Origin: Rhodanobacter sp. UBA5168
Lineage (GTDB): Bacteria; Pseudomonadota; Gammaproteobacteria; Xanthomonadales; Rhodanobacteraceae
Length of the DNA stretch: 64,000 nucleotides
Assembly (NCBI GenBank): GCA_002413455.1
Contig: DHXA01000107.1
Span: 2,331-66,330, forward strand
Reading direction: 5' to 3'
The notes beneath the pieces were generated by a model. It was not told the origin of the DNA. It saw nothing but the letters and a program-made list of their open reading frames with translations, and did no database searches. The position numbers and the translations under genes are program-made. Shown here in pieces: positions 25,966 to 34,208 of this stretch (its first letter is position 1; every line of letters starts with the position of its first letter).

Positions 25966-26394
25966 ATGCATGCCCCAGATCTCAACAGACAGTCCTATCG
26001 GCGTCCGCCGATGGCCCGCGCCACCGACCCCCAGCGCATGAACTGGCTGTGGCAGCTGTTCTGCGAGGTGGCCGATATACGTCCCCCCGAGGTTCTCGAT
26101 GCGCTGCATGCCCAGCAGATTCCGGTCGACCAGCAGCGGGTTCGCAGCTGGACCGTCAGCGATCGTGACGACGGCTTCTTTCCGGTCTCGATCGCCGAAG
26201 TCGAGCGCAACCTGCGCGCCCTGGTGGTGTTGCGCAGGGCCAAGCGCGAGGAGGATGGTGGATCCACAAACCGCAGTCAGGTGGCCGCTCCGATCGTGGT
26301 TGTCGATGCCAACGCGGACAAATTCGCCATGCCCGGCCACGATGCCTTCAACGTTGAAGAGAGCCTGGCAGAGATCGCTCATCGCGATAGCTGA
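25966..26394 (+). CDS. Hypothetical protein, weakly DUF1456-like
   Basis: This 142-residue soluble protein has a core (MNWLWQLFCEVADIRPPEV, VRSWTVSDRDDGFFPVSIAE, VERNLRALVVL) that loosely recalls a DUF1456 repeat, in which a helical pair ends in RSWxxxxDDxxF. I could not confirm this. The start at 25966 follows GGGAAACCTGCC; the frame is open 51 codons further upstream, overlapping the kinase gene. It may be the last gene of the PdsR/S group, though a 120-bp gap separates it. Confidence 0.55.
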   Translation: MHAPDLNRQSYRRPPMARATDPQRMNWLWQLFCEVADIRPPEVLDALHAQQIPVDQQRVRSWTVSDRDDGFFPVSIAEVERNLRALVVLRRAKREEDGGSTNRSQVAAPIVVVDANADKFAMPGHDAFNVEESLAEIAHRDS

Positions 26395-26530
26395 CATTCG
26401 GGGCCGGCAGGCTCGTTTGCCTGGCCGTGGGCGACGGTGCCCCGCCATGCATGCCAACGATGTGCCAGCGATTCCATTCGACCATTAAAGCGTCCGGACA
26501 ACGCGTTTGGTGGTGATATCAGCAGGTGAC

Positions 26531-26558
26531 GTGCCAATGGCCATGCTTCGCCTACAAT
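26531..26558 (+). promoter_or_regulatory. Candidate sigma-70 promoter of trpE
   Basis: GTGCCA (26531-26536) and TACAAT (26553-26558) are separated by 16 bp and lie about 40 bp before the trpE start. The match is good at -10 and fair at -35. No leader peptide with Trp codons or attenuator was seen. Confidence 0.45.
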
Positions 26559-26594
26559 GGCGGCTTCCTCGTTTGGCCATCCGGATCTCCCCAC

Positions 26595-28070
26595 GTGATC
26601 TCCCGAGACGAATTCGACGCGCTGGTTGCCCACGGGCATACGCGCATCCCGCTGGTGCGCGAGGTGTTTTCCGACCTCGACACACCGCTGTCGGTGTACC
26701 TGAAACTGGCCGACGGCCCGTACACCTTTTTGCTGGAATCGGTCGAGGGCGGCGCCACCTGGGGACGCTATTCGATCATCGGCCTGCCGGCGAAACGGGT
26801 GTATCGCCTGCGCGGGCATGAACTCGAGGTGGAAGACTCGGGCGAAGTCACCGAGCGCCGGCATCTGGACGATCCGCTCGCGGAAATCGAAAAGCTGCGC
26901 CTGCAGTACGACGTGCCGCGGCTGCCGCAGCTGCCGGCGTTCACCGGCGGCCTGGTCGGCTACTTCGGCTTCGAGACGATCGGCTACATCGAACCGCGGC
27001 TGGCGCAGTGGGATCGTGCCGACGAACTGGGCACGCCCGACGTGCTGCTGATGCTGGCCGAGGAGGTCGCCGTCTTCGACAACCTCAAGGGCCGGCTGTA
27101 CCTGATCGTGCATGCCGATCCCTCGCAGCCGCAGGCGTACGCCGAGGCGCAGCGCCGGCTCGATGCGCTGGTCTACCGGTTGCGGCAGGGTGGCGCGTCG
27201 TATCCGCAGCTCACCCAGTCGGTCGCGCTGGACGAGAGTGATTTCAAATCCTCGTTCACCAAGGAAGAGTTCGAGGCGATGGTCGAGCGCGCGAAGGAAT
27301 ACATCCGCGCCGGCGACATCTTCCAGGTGGTGCCGTCGCAGCGGCTCAGCGTCGGCTTCAACGCGAGGCCGGTCGATGTGTACCGCGCGTTGCGCGCGCT
27401 GAACCCGTCGCCGTACATGTACTTCGTCGACCTCGGCGATACCCAGATCGTCGGCTCCTCGCCGGAAATCCTGGCGCGGCTGAAGGACGGCAAGGTGGTG
27501 GTGCGTCCACTCGCCGGCACGCGCCGGCGCGGCGCGAGCGAAGCAGAAGATCAGGCGCTGGAAGCCGAACTGCTGGCCGATCCGAAGGAGCGCGCCGAGC
27601 ACGTGATGCTGATCGACCTCGGTCGCAACGACATCGGCCGCATCAGCGAAACCGGCACGGTGGAGGTCAGCGAGTCGTTCGCGATCGAGCGCTATTCGCA
27701 CGTGATGCACATCGTCTCGCAGGTGCAAGGCACGGCGAAGCCCAACCTCAGCTACATGGACGTGCTGAAAGCCACGTTCCCCGCCGGCACGCTCAGTGGC
27801 GCGCCGAAGATCCGCGCGCTGGAGATCATCCAGGAGCTGGAGCCGTACAAGCGCAACATCTACGCCGGCGCGATCGGCTGGATCGGTTGGTGGGGCGACG
27901 CCGACACCGCCATCGCGATCCGCACCGCGGTGATCCAGAACGGCCGCCTGCACGTGCAGGCCGGCGCCGGCATCGTCTACGACTCCGATCCCGCGGCAGA
28001 GTGGGAAGAGACGATGAACAAGGGCCGCGCATTGTTCCGCGCGGTGGCGCAGGCGGCGAAGGGGTTGTGA
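26595..28070 (+). CDS. trpE: Anthranilate synthase component I
   Basis: This 491-residue enzyme converts chorismate and ammonia to anthranilate, the first step of tryptophan synthesis. The N-terminal feedback site is present (FLLESVEGG). The chorismate-binding domain follows, with PSPYMYFVDLGDTQIVGSSPE, LAGTRRRG, HVMLIDLGRNDIGR and LSGAPKIRALEII. The start is a GTG at 26595; MISRDEF is the expected N-terminus and no ATG gives a better one. The amidotransferase subunit trpG is not next to it. A secreted UbiC-like gene begins at its stop codon (GTGA). Confidence 0.96.
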   Translation: MISRDEFDALVAHGHTRIPLVREVFSDLDTPLSVYLKLADGPYTFLLESVEGGATWGRYSIIGLPAKRVYRLRGHELEVEDSGEVTERRHLDDPLAEIEKLRLQYDVPRLPQLPAFTGGLVGYFGFETIGYIEPRLAQWDRADELGTPDVLLMLAEEVAVFDNLKGRLYLIVHADPSQPQAYAEAQRRLDALVYRLRQGGASYPQLTQSVALDESDFKSSFTKEEFEAMVERAKEYIRAGDIFQVVPSQRLSVGFNARPVDVYRALRALNPSPYMYFVDLGDTQIVGSSPEILARLKDGKVVVRPLAGTRRRGASEAEDQALEAELLADPKERAEHVMLIDLGRNDIGRISETGTVEVSESFAIERYSHVMHIVSQVQGTAKPNLSYMDVLKATFPAGTLSGAPKIRALEIIQELEPYKRNIYAGAIGWIGWWGDADTAIAIRTAVIQNGRLHVQAGAGIVYDSDPAAEWEETMNKGRALFRAVAQAAKGL

Positions 28071-28735
28071 ATCATTCCCGGCGGGTGTGCCTGTTCGCGT
28101 TGCTGTCGATGATTGGTGGCAACGTCGCCATCGCGCGGAATGCGGCGGCGCCGAAGTGGCCCGATACCCCACTCGCGCGCACCCAGGCATTGGCCCTGCT
28201 GCAAACCCTCAACGCCGACCTGCTCAGTCATGACAGCGCGACGCTGACGCTGGAACATTGGTGCGGAGCGCACCATATGGCGTCGCCGGCGCGCGTGATT
28301 GCGCAGCGTGTGCGTGGTGACGACAAGCCGCTGCCGGCCGGGTGGCGCGCGCAGCTGGCGATCGATGCAAACGAGCCGGTGAAGTACCGGCATGTGCAGT
28401 TGAAATGCGGCGACCACGTACTGTCCGAGGCGGACAACTGGTATCTGCCGAACCGGCTGACTGCCGCGATGAATCGTCAGCTCGATAGCAGCGATGTGCC
28501 GTTCGGCAAGGTGGTGCAGCCGCTGCATTTTCGCCGCAAGACGTTGAGCGCCGACTTGCTGTGGTCGCCGTTGCCTGCCGGCTGGGAATTGCATCGTGCG
28601 CAGATGCGACCGACCGCAGGTGCGCTGGCGATGCCGCATCTGCTGCTGCAGCATCGCGCGTTGCTGTTTGCCGGCGATGGCCGGCCGTTCAGCGCGCTGG
28701 TCGAGACGTATACCGACCAGGTGCTGGCGTTCTAG
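28067..28735 (+). CDS. Secreted UbiC/chorismate lyase-like protein
   Basis: This 222-residue protein has a signal peptide (about 1-22). The mature part resembles chorismate pyruvate-lyase folds: RVRG early, VKYRHVQLKCGDHVLSEADNWYLP in the middle, and a late DVPFGKVVQPLHFRRK that recalls the product-binding loop. The catalytic state cannot be judged. A chorismate lyase would normally be cytosolic, so a secreted version is odd. GTG start overlaps the trpE stop (GTGA), with AAGGGG upstream, so it is coupled to a chorismate-using enzyme. The family assignment is moderate. Confidence 0.62.
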   Translation: MNHSRRVCLFALLSMIGGNVAIARNAAAPKWPDTPLARTQALALLQTLNADLLSHDSATLTLEHWCGAHHMASPARVIAQRVRGDDKPLPAGWRAQLAIDANEPVKYRHVQLKCGDHVLSEADNWYLPNRLTAAMNRQLDSSDVPFGKVVQPLHFRRKTLSADLLWSPLPAGWELHRAQMRPTAGALAMPHLLLQHRALLFAGDGRPFSALVETYTDQVLAF

Positions 28736-29517
28736 CCAGCGGTTCGCGTATTGCTACCGGACTCGATCTGCTGCGACAGGTTGTAGAGGATGCGCAGATC
28801 TTCCGCATCGAGCGCGTCCCCGTCGATGCCGCGGAAATGGTTGTGGAACGCCTTCACGGCCGCAGGGCGATCCTCCAGCGGATAGCCGACCAGGCCCATC
28901 GCCATCCATGGATCGAAGCCGGCGGGCGGATCGATCAGCGTGCCGCGTGGCCACAAGCCGAAGCCGGCATCGGCCAGCCGCTTCCAGGGAAACAACGGAC
29001 CGGGATCGGGCTTGCGCGAAGGTGCGAAATCCTGGTGGCCGATGACCTGCGTGCGCGGTATGCGCAGGCGGGTCGTCAGGTCGGCCAGCAGGCGCAGCAG
29101 GTTGTCGATCTGCGGTTGCGCGAACGGCGAGTGGCCATCGTTGTCGAGCTCGATGCCGATCGAGGCGGAGTTGACGTCGGTGATCGTGCCCCAGTGGCCC
29201 GGCCCCGCATGCCATGCGCGACGTTCGTCGGACACCAGCTGGTAGATGTGGCCGTCGCTGCCGATCAGGTAGTTCGCACTCACCGGCCCGCCGCTGTTCT
29301 TCGTGCGCAAGGTGTCGAGGCTTTCCTGCACCGAATGCTGGTCGGTGAAGTGCACCACGATCAGCACCGGCCGGCGGATGTCCTGGTTGGGCGACGGCAC
29401 CCAGGTCGCCAGCGGATTGCGCGGCGGCGCATGCGCGCAGGCGGCCAGCATGGCCAACAGCACCAGCAGCGCGGCGAGGCGCAGGAACGGAGGGCGGGGA
29501 ACGAATGGCTGGATCAT
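28732..29517 (-). CDS. N-acetylmuramoyl-L-alanine amidase lipoprotein (AmiD-like)
   Basis: This 261-residue protein has a lipoprotein signal (LLAMLAAC, Cys27). An Amidase_2 domain follows, with zinc-ligand candidates in VVHFTD (His56), AWHAGPGHWG and IGHQDFAPSRKPDPG. It would cut the MurNAc-L-Ala bond of peptidoglycan fragments at the outer membrane or periplasm, releasing stem peptides. NSASIGIELDN is also typical. It is the last gene of the minus-strand cell-wall peptide group and its end overlaps the UbiC-like gene by 4 bp. A gap of about 70 bp separates it from the hydrolase gene upstream. Confidence 0.9.
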   Translation of the reverse strand: MIQPFVPRPPFLRLAALLVLLAMLAACAHAPPRNPLATWVPSPNQDIRRPVLIVVHFTDQHSVQESLDTLRTKNSGGPVSANYLIGSDGHIYQLVSDERRAWHAGPGHWGTITDVNSASIGIELDNDGHSPFAQPQIDNLLRLLADLTTRLRIPRTQVIGHQDFAPSRKPDPGPLFPWKRLADAGFGLWPRGTLIDPPAGFDPWMAMGLVGYPLEDRPAAVKAFHNHFRGIDGDALDAEDLRILYNLSQQIESGSNTRTAG

Positions 29518-29590
29518 CGAAGCAATATCCCGACGGTGGTGCGTGAACGGCGTGAATCGAGGCGGCCGGATGGACGATCGGCGCGAGCGG

Positions 29591-30652
29591 TCAGTGCGCG
29601 AGAAACGGCTGTGCGATCTTCAGTGCGGTCTGGTACGGCTCCGGGCCGTTGCGGTTGCTCAGCAGGATCACGGTGAGATGCTGCTTCGGCCAGCGCACGA
29701 TCACGTTGCGGAAGCCGATGCTTTCGCCCGAATGCCACAGCGTGTCACCGGTGATGCGCCAGCCGAAACCGTAGCTGGCCGGATACGGCTCGCCGACCAC
29801 CCTCGCGTGCGGACTGAAAGCGAGCTTGCGCGACGCGTCGCTGAGCAGGCGGTCGTCGTACAGCGCGGCGTCCCACCGGGCCAGGTCGTCGATTGATGAA
29901 TAGATGCCGCCGTCGCCGCGCGTGGCGCTGGTCAGGTCCTGGTCGGTGCGTTTCCACACGCCGTTCTCTTCGCTGTAACCGTAGGCGCGATGACTGACCT
30001 CGGGGCCGCCGCGCACATGCAACAGCGTGTGGTCCATGCGCAGCGGCGCGAAGATGCGTTGCCGCAGGAAGTCGGGCAGGCTCTCGCCCGAGGCCCTCTC
30101 CACCACCAGGCCAAGCAGCACGTAGCCGGAGTTGCTGTAGCGGTACGCCGTGCCCGGGGCGAAGTAGCTCTTCGGTGTGGCCGCCAGCAGGCGCAGCACG
30201 TCGTTGTCGTTGAGCTGTTCGGTGGTGCTGGCCGGCATCAGGTCTTCGTAATCGATCAGGCCGCCGGTGTGACTCAGCAACTGGCGCAGCGTCACCTTGT
30301 CGGTCGTCGCCGGCAGCGACGGCAGCCAGTGGCGGATCGGGTCGTCCAGCTTCAGCTTGCCGTCCTCGGCCAGCAGCAGGATCGCCGCGGCGGTGAACTG
30401 CTTGGTCACCGAAGCCAGCCGGTAGTTGGTGGCCGGCGAGGCCTGCTCGTGCTGTTCCAGGTTCGCCATGCCGTAGCCGCGACGGACCAGCGGTTTGCCG
30501 TCCTTGAGCAGCAGCAGCGAGGCGCCGGGACCGTTGCCGTCGTACTTCTGCATCAGCTGAGCGGTGGCGCTGTCGTGCTCCGGTTCGATGGTACTGGCCG
30601 CGCAGCTGCCGAACAGGGTCATCGCGGCGAAAATCAACGTCAGCATACGCAT
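29591..30652 (-). CDS. Beta-lactamase-fold serine hydrolase (class C-like)
   Basis: This 353-residue protein has a signal peptide with a possible lipobox (FGSCAAS). It has the SxxK motif SVTK (LASVTKQFTAA), YSN (YRYSNSGYVLLG) and a late HSGESIGF that fills the KTG-like position. This family contains DD-carboxypeptidases, D-aminopeptidases and esterases. The neighbours here (D-Ala-D-Ala dipeptidase, amidase, dipeptidase) favour a D-amino-acid peptidase acting on cell-wall peptides. The substrate is inferred from context only. Confidence 0.85.
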   Translation of the reverse strand: MRMLTLIFAAMTLFGSCAASTIEPEHDSATAQLMQKYDGNGPGASLLLLKDGKPLVRRGYGMANLEQHEQASPATNYRLASVTKQFTAAAILLLAEDGKLKLDDPIRHWLPSLPATTDKVTLRQLLSHTGGLIDYEDLMPASTTEQLNDNDVLRLLAATPKSYFAPGTAYRYSNSGYVLLGLVVERASGESLPDFLRQRIFAPLRMDHTLLHVRGGPEVSHRAYGYSEENGVWKRTDQDLTSATRGDGGIYSSIDDLARWDAALYDDRLLSDASRKLAFSPHARVVGEPYPASYGFGWRITGDTLWHSGESIGFRNVIVRWPKQHLTVILLSNRNGPEPYQTALKIAQPFLAH

Positions 30653-30698
30653 GCCAAACCTCCGGACAGAGATCGCGTCGGCGCGGGCGCACCCGGGT

Positions 30699-31418
30699 TC
30701 ATTGCACCGGCACGTCGTAGATCGTGTGCGGCGTGGGTTCCGGCGTGAAGGTGTAGTGCCACCATTCGAACGGATAGTTGCGGAAGCCGCCGCGCTCCAT
30801 CGCGTTGCGCAGCAGTGCGCGGTTCTCGCGCTGCAGTGGCGTGAGGCCGGGCGTATCGGTGTTCGCGCGCACGCCGAAGTAGTCGAAGTCGGTGCCCATC
30901 TGCAGCGGCTCGCAGTGCGTGTCGTCGGTGGCGCAGCGTTCCAGCGTGAGGTCGGCGGTGCTGCCGCGGCTGTGGCCGGATACCGGCGCGATGTAGTCGC
31001 CGAGCAGCTTCGACTTGTCCAGCGTCGGGTAGTGCTGCGCCTTCGTGCGCTGGTCGCCGAGGTCGTGCGCCCAGCGCACGAAATGCGCCACCGCGCGGGC
31101 GGGGCGGTAGCAGTCCCAGATCTTCAGGCGCAGGTGCCGCGCGCGCAGGTCGCGTTCGACCCGTGCCAGCGCCTCGGCGACCGGCCGCAGCAGGAAACAC
31201 TTGGGCGCGCGATAGCCGTCCACCGGCGCGCCCACGAAGTTGTCGCTGCCCGCGTACTTGATGTCCTCGGCGATGTCCGGCACCAGCGTGCGGATGTCGA
31301 CCAGGTTGGCCGCCGCCGCGGTCTTCGCCGGCGAAAGGGAGATTGGCTGCTCAGCACGGCTGCCGAGCGGGCAGCCGATGGCGATGAGCAACGCGATGGC
31401 AGCGAGCGGCCGGCGCAT
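30699..31418 (-). CDS. D-alanyl-D-alanine dipeptidase (VanX/DdpX family)
   Basis: This 239-residue protein has a signal peptide (about 1-23). The metallopeptidase core shows YRAPKCFLLRPVAEAL, the Arg in DCYRPARAV that stabilises the transition state, zinc ligands in SGHSRGSTADLTL (His and Asp), and catalytic Glu with a His ligand in EWWHYTF. It would hydrolyse D-Ala-D-Ala in the periplasm. No vanH/vanA or glycopeptide-sensor genes are nearby, so this is nutrient use or wall turnover, not resistance. Its start overlaps the stop of the upstream serine hydrolase by one base. Confidence 0.93.
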   Translation of the reverse strand: MRRPLAAIALLIAIGCPLGSRAEQPISLSPAKTAAAANLVDIRTLVPDIAEDIKYAGSDNFVGAPVDGYRAPKCFLLRPVAEALARVERDLRARHLRLKIWDCYRPARAVAHFVRWAHDLGDQRTKAQHYPTLDKSKLLGDYIAPVSGHSRGSTADLTLERCATDDTHCEPLQMGTDFDYFGVRANTDTPGLTPLQRENRALLRNAMERGGFRNYPFEWWHYTFTPEPTPHTIYDVPVQ

Positions 31419-32998
31419 CAGTGGCAACCGCCGACGCGATGGAAATCCAGATCCTCGTAGTCGGAGCTGAAGTCGCCCTGCGGGTCGAGCTTGGCCATGC
31501 GCAGCGTGATCGGCTGAGCGGTCGTGGCCGGGCGGAAATCCAGCCACGCGTCCAGGTCGCCGGAATCGTCCCAGTGCACCAGGTCGCGCGTGCCCAGGCG
31601 CATCACGGTGCCGGTCAGCTTCGGCGATTTCGTGGCGGCAAAATGCACTTTGCCGTCGCGCGGGCACAGCGAGATGTCGCCGAACCACGGATCGCGATAG
31701 AGGCCAGTCCATGCCGCCAGTTCGTCTGGGTTCGCCGGGCGCTGCGCCGAGGTATCGGGCATCGACGAAGTTGCCGTGTGCTGCTTCGCCGCGCGATCCA
31801 GCGCGTCGGCGTACCAGTTGACGTCGCGCTTCTCGTCGGGCGCGGTGAAGTGCTTGGTCAGCACTTCGCCGAGCACGGTGCGCGCATCGTCGGCCTCGCC
31901 GTTGATCATGAACACGAAGCCGCTGCGGCGATCGGGCAGCAGCGCCAGCATCGAATACATGCCGCTCAGCGTGCCGGTGTGCCATACGTTCCATTCGCCA
32001 TCGACGTCGGTCATGCGCCAGCCGTAGCCGTAGGCCATCACGTGCGAATGGTCCCACGCGCGGCGTTGCGCGGACACCGGGATCAGCATGTGCGGCGCCT
32101 GCAGCAGCTGTCGTTGCGTCGGCGACAGCCAGGCCAGCTGCGCGGGCGTGGGCACCAGCCAGTTGCGCGCCCAGCTGAGCATGTCGTCGAGGTCGCAGCG
32201 GATGCCACCGGCCGGCGCGGAGGTGATCGCCGGGATCATTGCGGCGTCCTCGCGGATCGCCACGTTGTGTCCGTTGTCCTGGCGGTGCGGCTGCGCCACG
32301 TCGCCGACCGCGTCGCGGTTCCACGCGCCGACCTGGCAGCGCGAAAGCCCCAGCGGCTCGAACACCTCGCGATGCATCAGCGTCTCGTACGATGCACCGC
32401 CGGCGGCGGCGGCCACTTCGCCGGCCACCACGTAGAGCAGGTTGTCGTACTGGTATTGCGAACGGAAGCTGTAGCCGGGCTTGATGAAGGCCAGGCCGTG
32501 GATGATGTCGGCGCGGGTGAACGCGTTTGGCTCCGGCCACAACATCAGGTCGCCGCCGCCTTCGGGCAGGCCGCTGGAATGGGTGAGCAGGTCGGCCACC
32601 CGCATGTTCGCGGTGACCCACGGATCGTGCATGCGGAACTGCGGCAGGTACTTCGTCACCGGATCGTCCCAGTGCAGCTTGCCCTGGTCGACCAGCCGGC
32701 CAAGCAACGCGGTGGTCATCGCCTTGCTGTTGGAGGCCATCTTGAACAGTGTCTGCGGCGTGATCTTCCGCCCCGAGCCGGCTACCGTTTCGCCGGCGGT
32801 ACGCACGTAGACGATCTGGCCGCTCTCGATCACGCCGACGGCGATGCCGGGCAGGTGGTAACGCGCGACGGTGTCGTCGACGATCTTGTCGAAGGCGCGC
32901 GTTTCCGCTGGCGCCGGTGTGGCGGCATGCGCCAGCGCGGCGCCGCCCAGCCCGAGTGCCGCGGCGAACAGCAGGCGCGTTTTAGCGATGATCGGCAT
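31418..32998 (-). CDS. Beta-lactamase-fold serine hydrolase with C-terminal extension
   Basis: This 526-residue secreted protein has a signal peptide (about 1-25, LAHAA). The class C-like domain carries SxxK (ASNSKAMTT), YxN (YQYDNLLYV) and an HTGTLSG motif at the third position. A beta-rich C-terminal domain (about 400-526, ELAAWTGLYRDPWFG) resembles the lipocalin-like DUF3471 module of D-aminopeptidase-like proteins. Its 3' end overlaps the VanX-like gene. Its start lies inside the 3' end of the dipeptidase gene (17-bp overlap). It probably acts on D-amino-acid peptides, by context. Confidence 0.87.
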   Translation of the reverse strand: MPIIAKTRLLFAAALGLGGAALAHAATPAPAETRAFDKIVDDTVARYHLPGIAVGVIESGQIVYVRTAGETVAGSGRKITPQTLFKMASNSKAMTTALLGRLVDQGKLHWDDPVTKYLPQFRMHDPWVTANMRVADLLTHSSGLPEGGGDLMLWPEPNAFTRADIIHGLAFIKPGYSFRSQYQYDNLLYVVAGEVAAAAGGASYETLMHREVFEPLGLSRCQVGAWNRDAVGDVAQPHRQDNGHNVAIREDAAMIPAITSAPAGGIRCDLDDMLSWARNWLVPTPAQLAWLSPTQRQLLQAPHMLIPVSAQRRAWDHSHVMAYGYGWRMTDVDGEWNVWHTGTLSGMYSMLALLPDRRSGFVFMINGEADDARTVLGEVLTKHFTAPDEKRDVNWYADALDRAAKQHTATSSMPDTSAQRPANPDELAAWTGLYRDPWFGDISLCPRDGKVHFAATKSPKLTGTVMRLGTRDLVHWDDSGDLDAWLDFRPATTAQPITLRMAKLDPQGDFSSDYEDLDFHRVGGCH

Positions 32999-34208
32999 CG
33001 CGTTCCACCTCGCGCCACACGCGCAGCAGGTTGCCGCCCCACAGCTTGGCGATGTCGGCGTCACTGAAGCCGCGCTTGCGCATGGCGGCGGTGACGTTGC
33101 GCGTCTCGCTGGCGTTGGCCCAGCCGGTGATGCCGCCGCCGCCGTCGAAATCCGAGGCGATGCCGACGTGGTCGATGCCGGCGACCTTCACCATGTGCTG
33201 GATCTGGTCCATGTACTCGTCCAGCGAGGCCAGCGGGTATTTCTTCTGGATCTCGGCCATGCCCTCGTCCATCGCCGGCAGGTAGTCGTGTTTGTCGCTG
33301 TCGTACTTCGTGTCACCGGCCTGTTTCGCCACGGCGGCCTGCAAGGCCTTCTCGGCCGCTTCGCGACCCGGGTCCTTCTTCAGGAATTCCCTGTATGCCA
33401 CTGCATCGATCACGCCACCCTTCGCGGCGATCGAGCGCAGCAGGTCGTCCGGCAGGCTGCGCGGATGATCGAGCACGGCGCGGGCGCCGGAATGCGAGGC
33501 GTAGACCGGCGCCGTCGACAGCTTGAGCGCCTCGCGCACGCAGGCGTCCGAGGAGTGCGAGATGTCGACCAGCATGCCGAGCTGGTTGGCGCGTTTCACC
33601 ACGGCGCGGCCGAAGTCGCTCATGCCGGTGTCGCCGGCGCTGTTCATCGCCGGCTCGCCGTGCTCGGTGTCGGGCAGCGAGCTGGTGCACAGGTCGTTGT
33701 TGCCGACGTGGGCCAGCCCGACCGAGCGCGCGCCGCGATCGTACGCGGCATCGAGGCGACGGATGTCGTGGCCGAGCGAGTAGGCGTTCTCGATCTCGAT
33801 CGTCGCCGACAGCAGGCCGGCCTTGCGGTTGGCCAGCAACTGCCCCGGCGTGGTGGCCAGGCGGATGCGGTCGGGATACTGCATCAGCATGCGGCCGATC
33901 GCGTCGTATTTCTGTTCGGCCTGCGCCACCGCCTTGGCGTAGCCGGCAGCGTCGAGCTTGTGCTGCGGTACCCAGACCACGAAGAAGGCGGCATTGAGGC
34001 CGCCGCGCTCCATCTTGCCCAGATCGACCAGCAGCGGCGTGGGCTTGCCTGCGTCGAAGCGCGGTTCACGCATGTAGTTGAAGGGGATGTCGACGTGGGT
34101 GTCGATGGTGATCGGCGGGTCCTGCGGTGCGTGCTGCGCCGCGCGAACGGGCAGCGCGGCGCACAGGCTCAGCGCGACGAGGGCGGCGATGCGGTTGATC
34201 GTGATCAT
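32982..34208 (-). CDS. Membrane dipeptidase (renal dipeptidase family, M19)
   Basis: This 408-residue protein has a signal peptide (about 1-23). The M19 zinc-site motifs are present: HVD in IDTHVDIPF, the bridging Glu in TIEIENAYSLG, VDISHSS, YASHSGARAV and GIASDFDG. This family cleaves L-L and L-D dipeptides, including those with a D-residue at the C-terminal side. The start at 34208 overlaps the lysA stop (ATGA), fixing it against a slightly longer frame. It sits in the muropeptide group between lysA and the serine hydrolase. Confidence 0.93.
   Translation of the reverse strand: MITINRIAALVALSLCAALPVRAAQHAPQDPPITIDTHVDIPFNYMREPRFDAGKPTPLLVDLGKMERGGLNAAFFVVWVPQHKLDAAGYAKAVAQAEQKYDAIGRMLMQYPDRIRLATTPGQLLANRKAGLLSATIEIENAYSLGHDIRRLDAAYDRGARSVGLAHVGNNDLCTSSLPDTEHGEPAMNSAGDTGMSDFGRAVVKRANQLGMLVDISHSSDACVREALKLSTAPVYASHSGARAVLDHPRSLPDDLLRSIAAKGGVIDAVAYREFLKKDPGREAAEKALQAAVAKQAGDTKYDSDKHDYLPAMDEGMAEIQKKYPLASLDEYMDQIQHMVKVAGIDHVGIASDFDGGGGITGWANASETRNVTAAMRKRGFSDADIAKLWGGNLLRVWREVERDADHR

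Noticed and set aside
30699-31418. Glycopeptide (vancomycin) resistance by the VanX-like enzyme
   Set aside because: No vanH, vanA/B ligase or VanR/S genes are nearby, and the protein is exported. Gram-negative cells do not need it for resistance, and the neighbours point to wall-peptide use.
31421-33067. Long plus-strand open frame of 548 codons
   Set aside because: It lies fully antisense to the serine hydrolase with signal peptide and SxxK/YxN motifs. Its translation is Arg/His/Gln/Val-rich with no domain, a common artefact of high-GC coding DNA.
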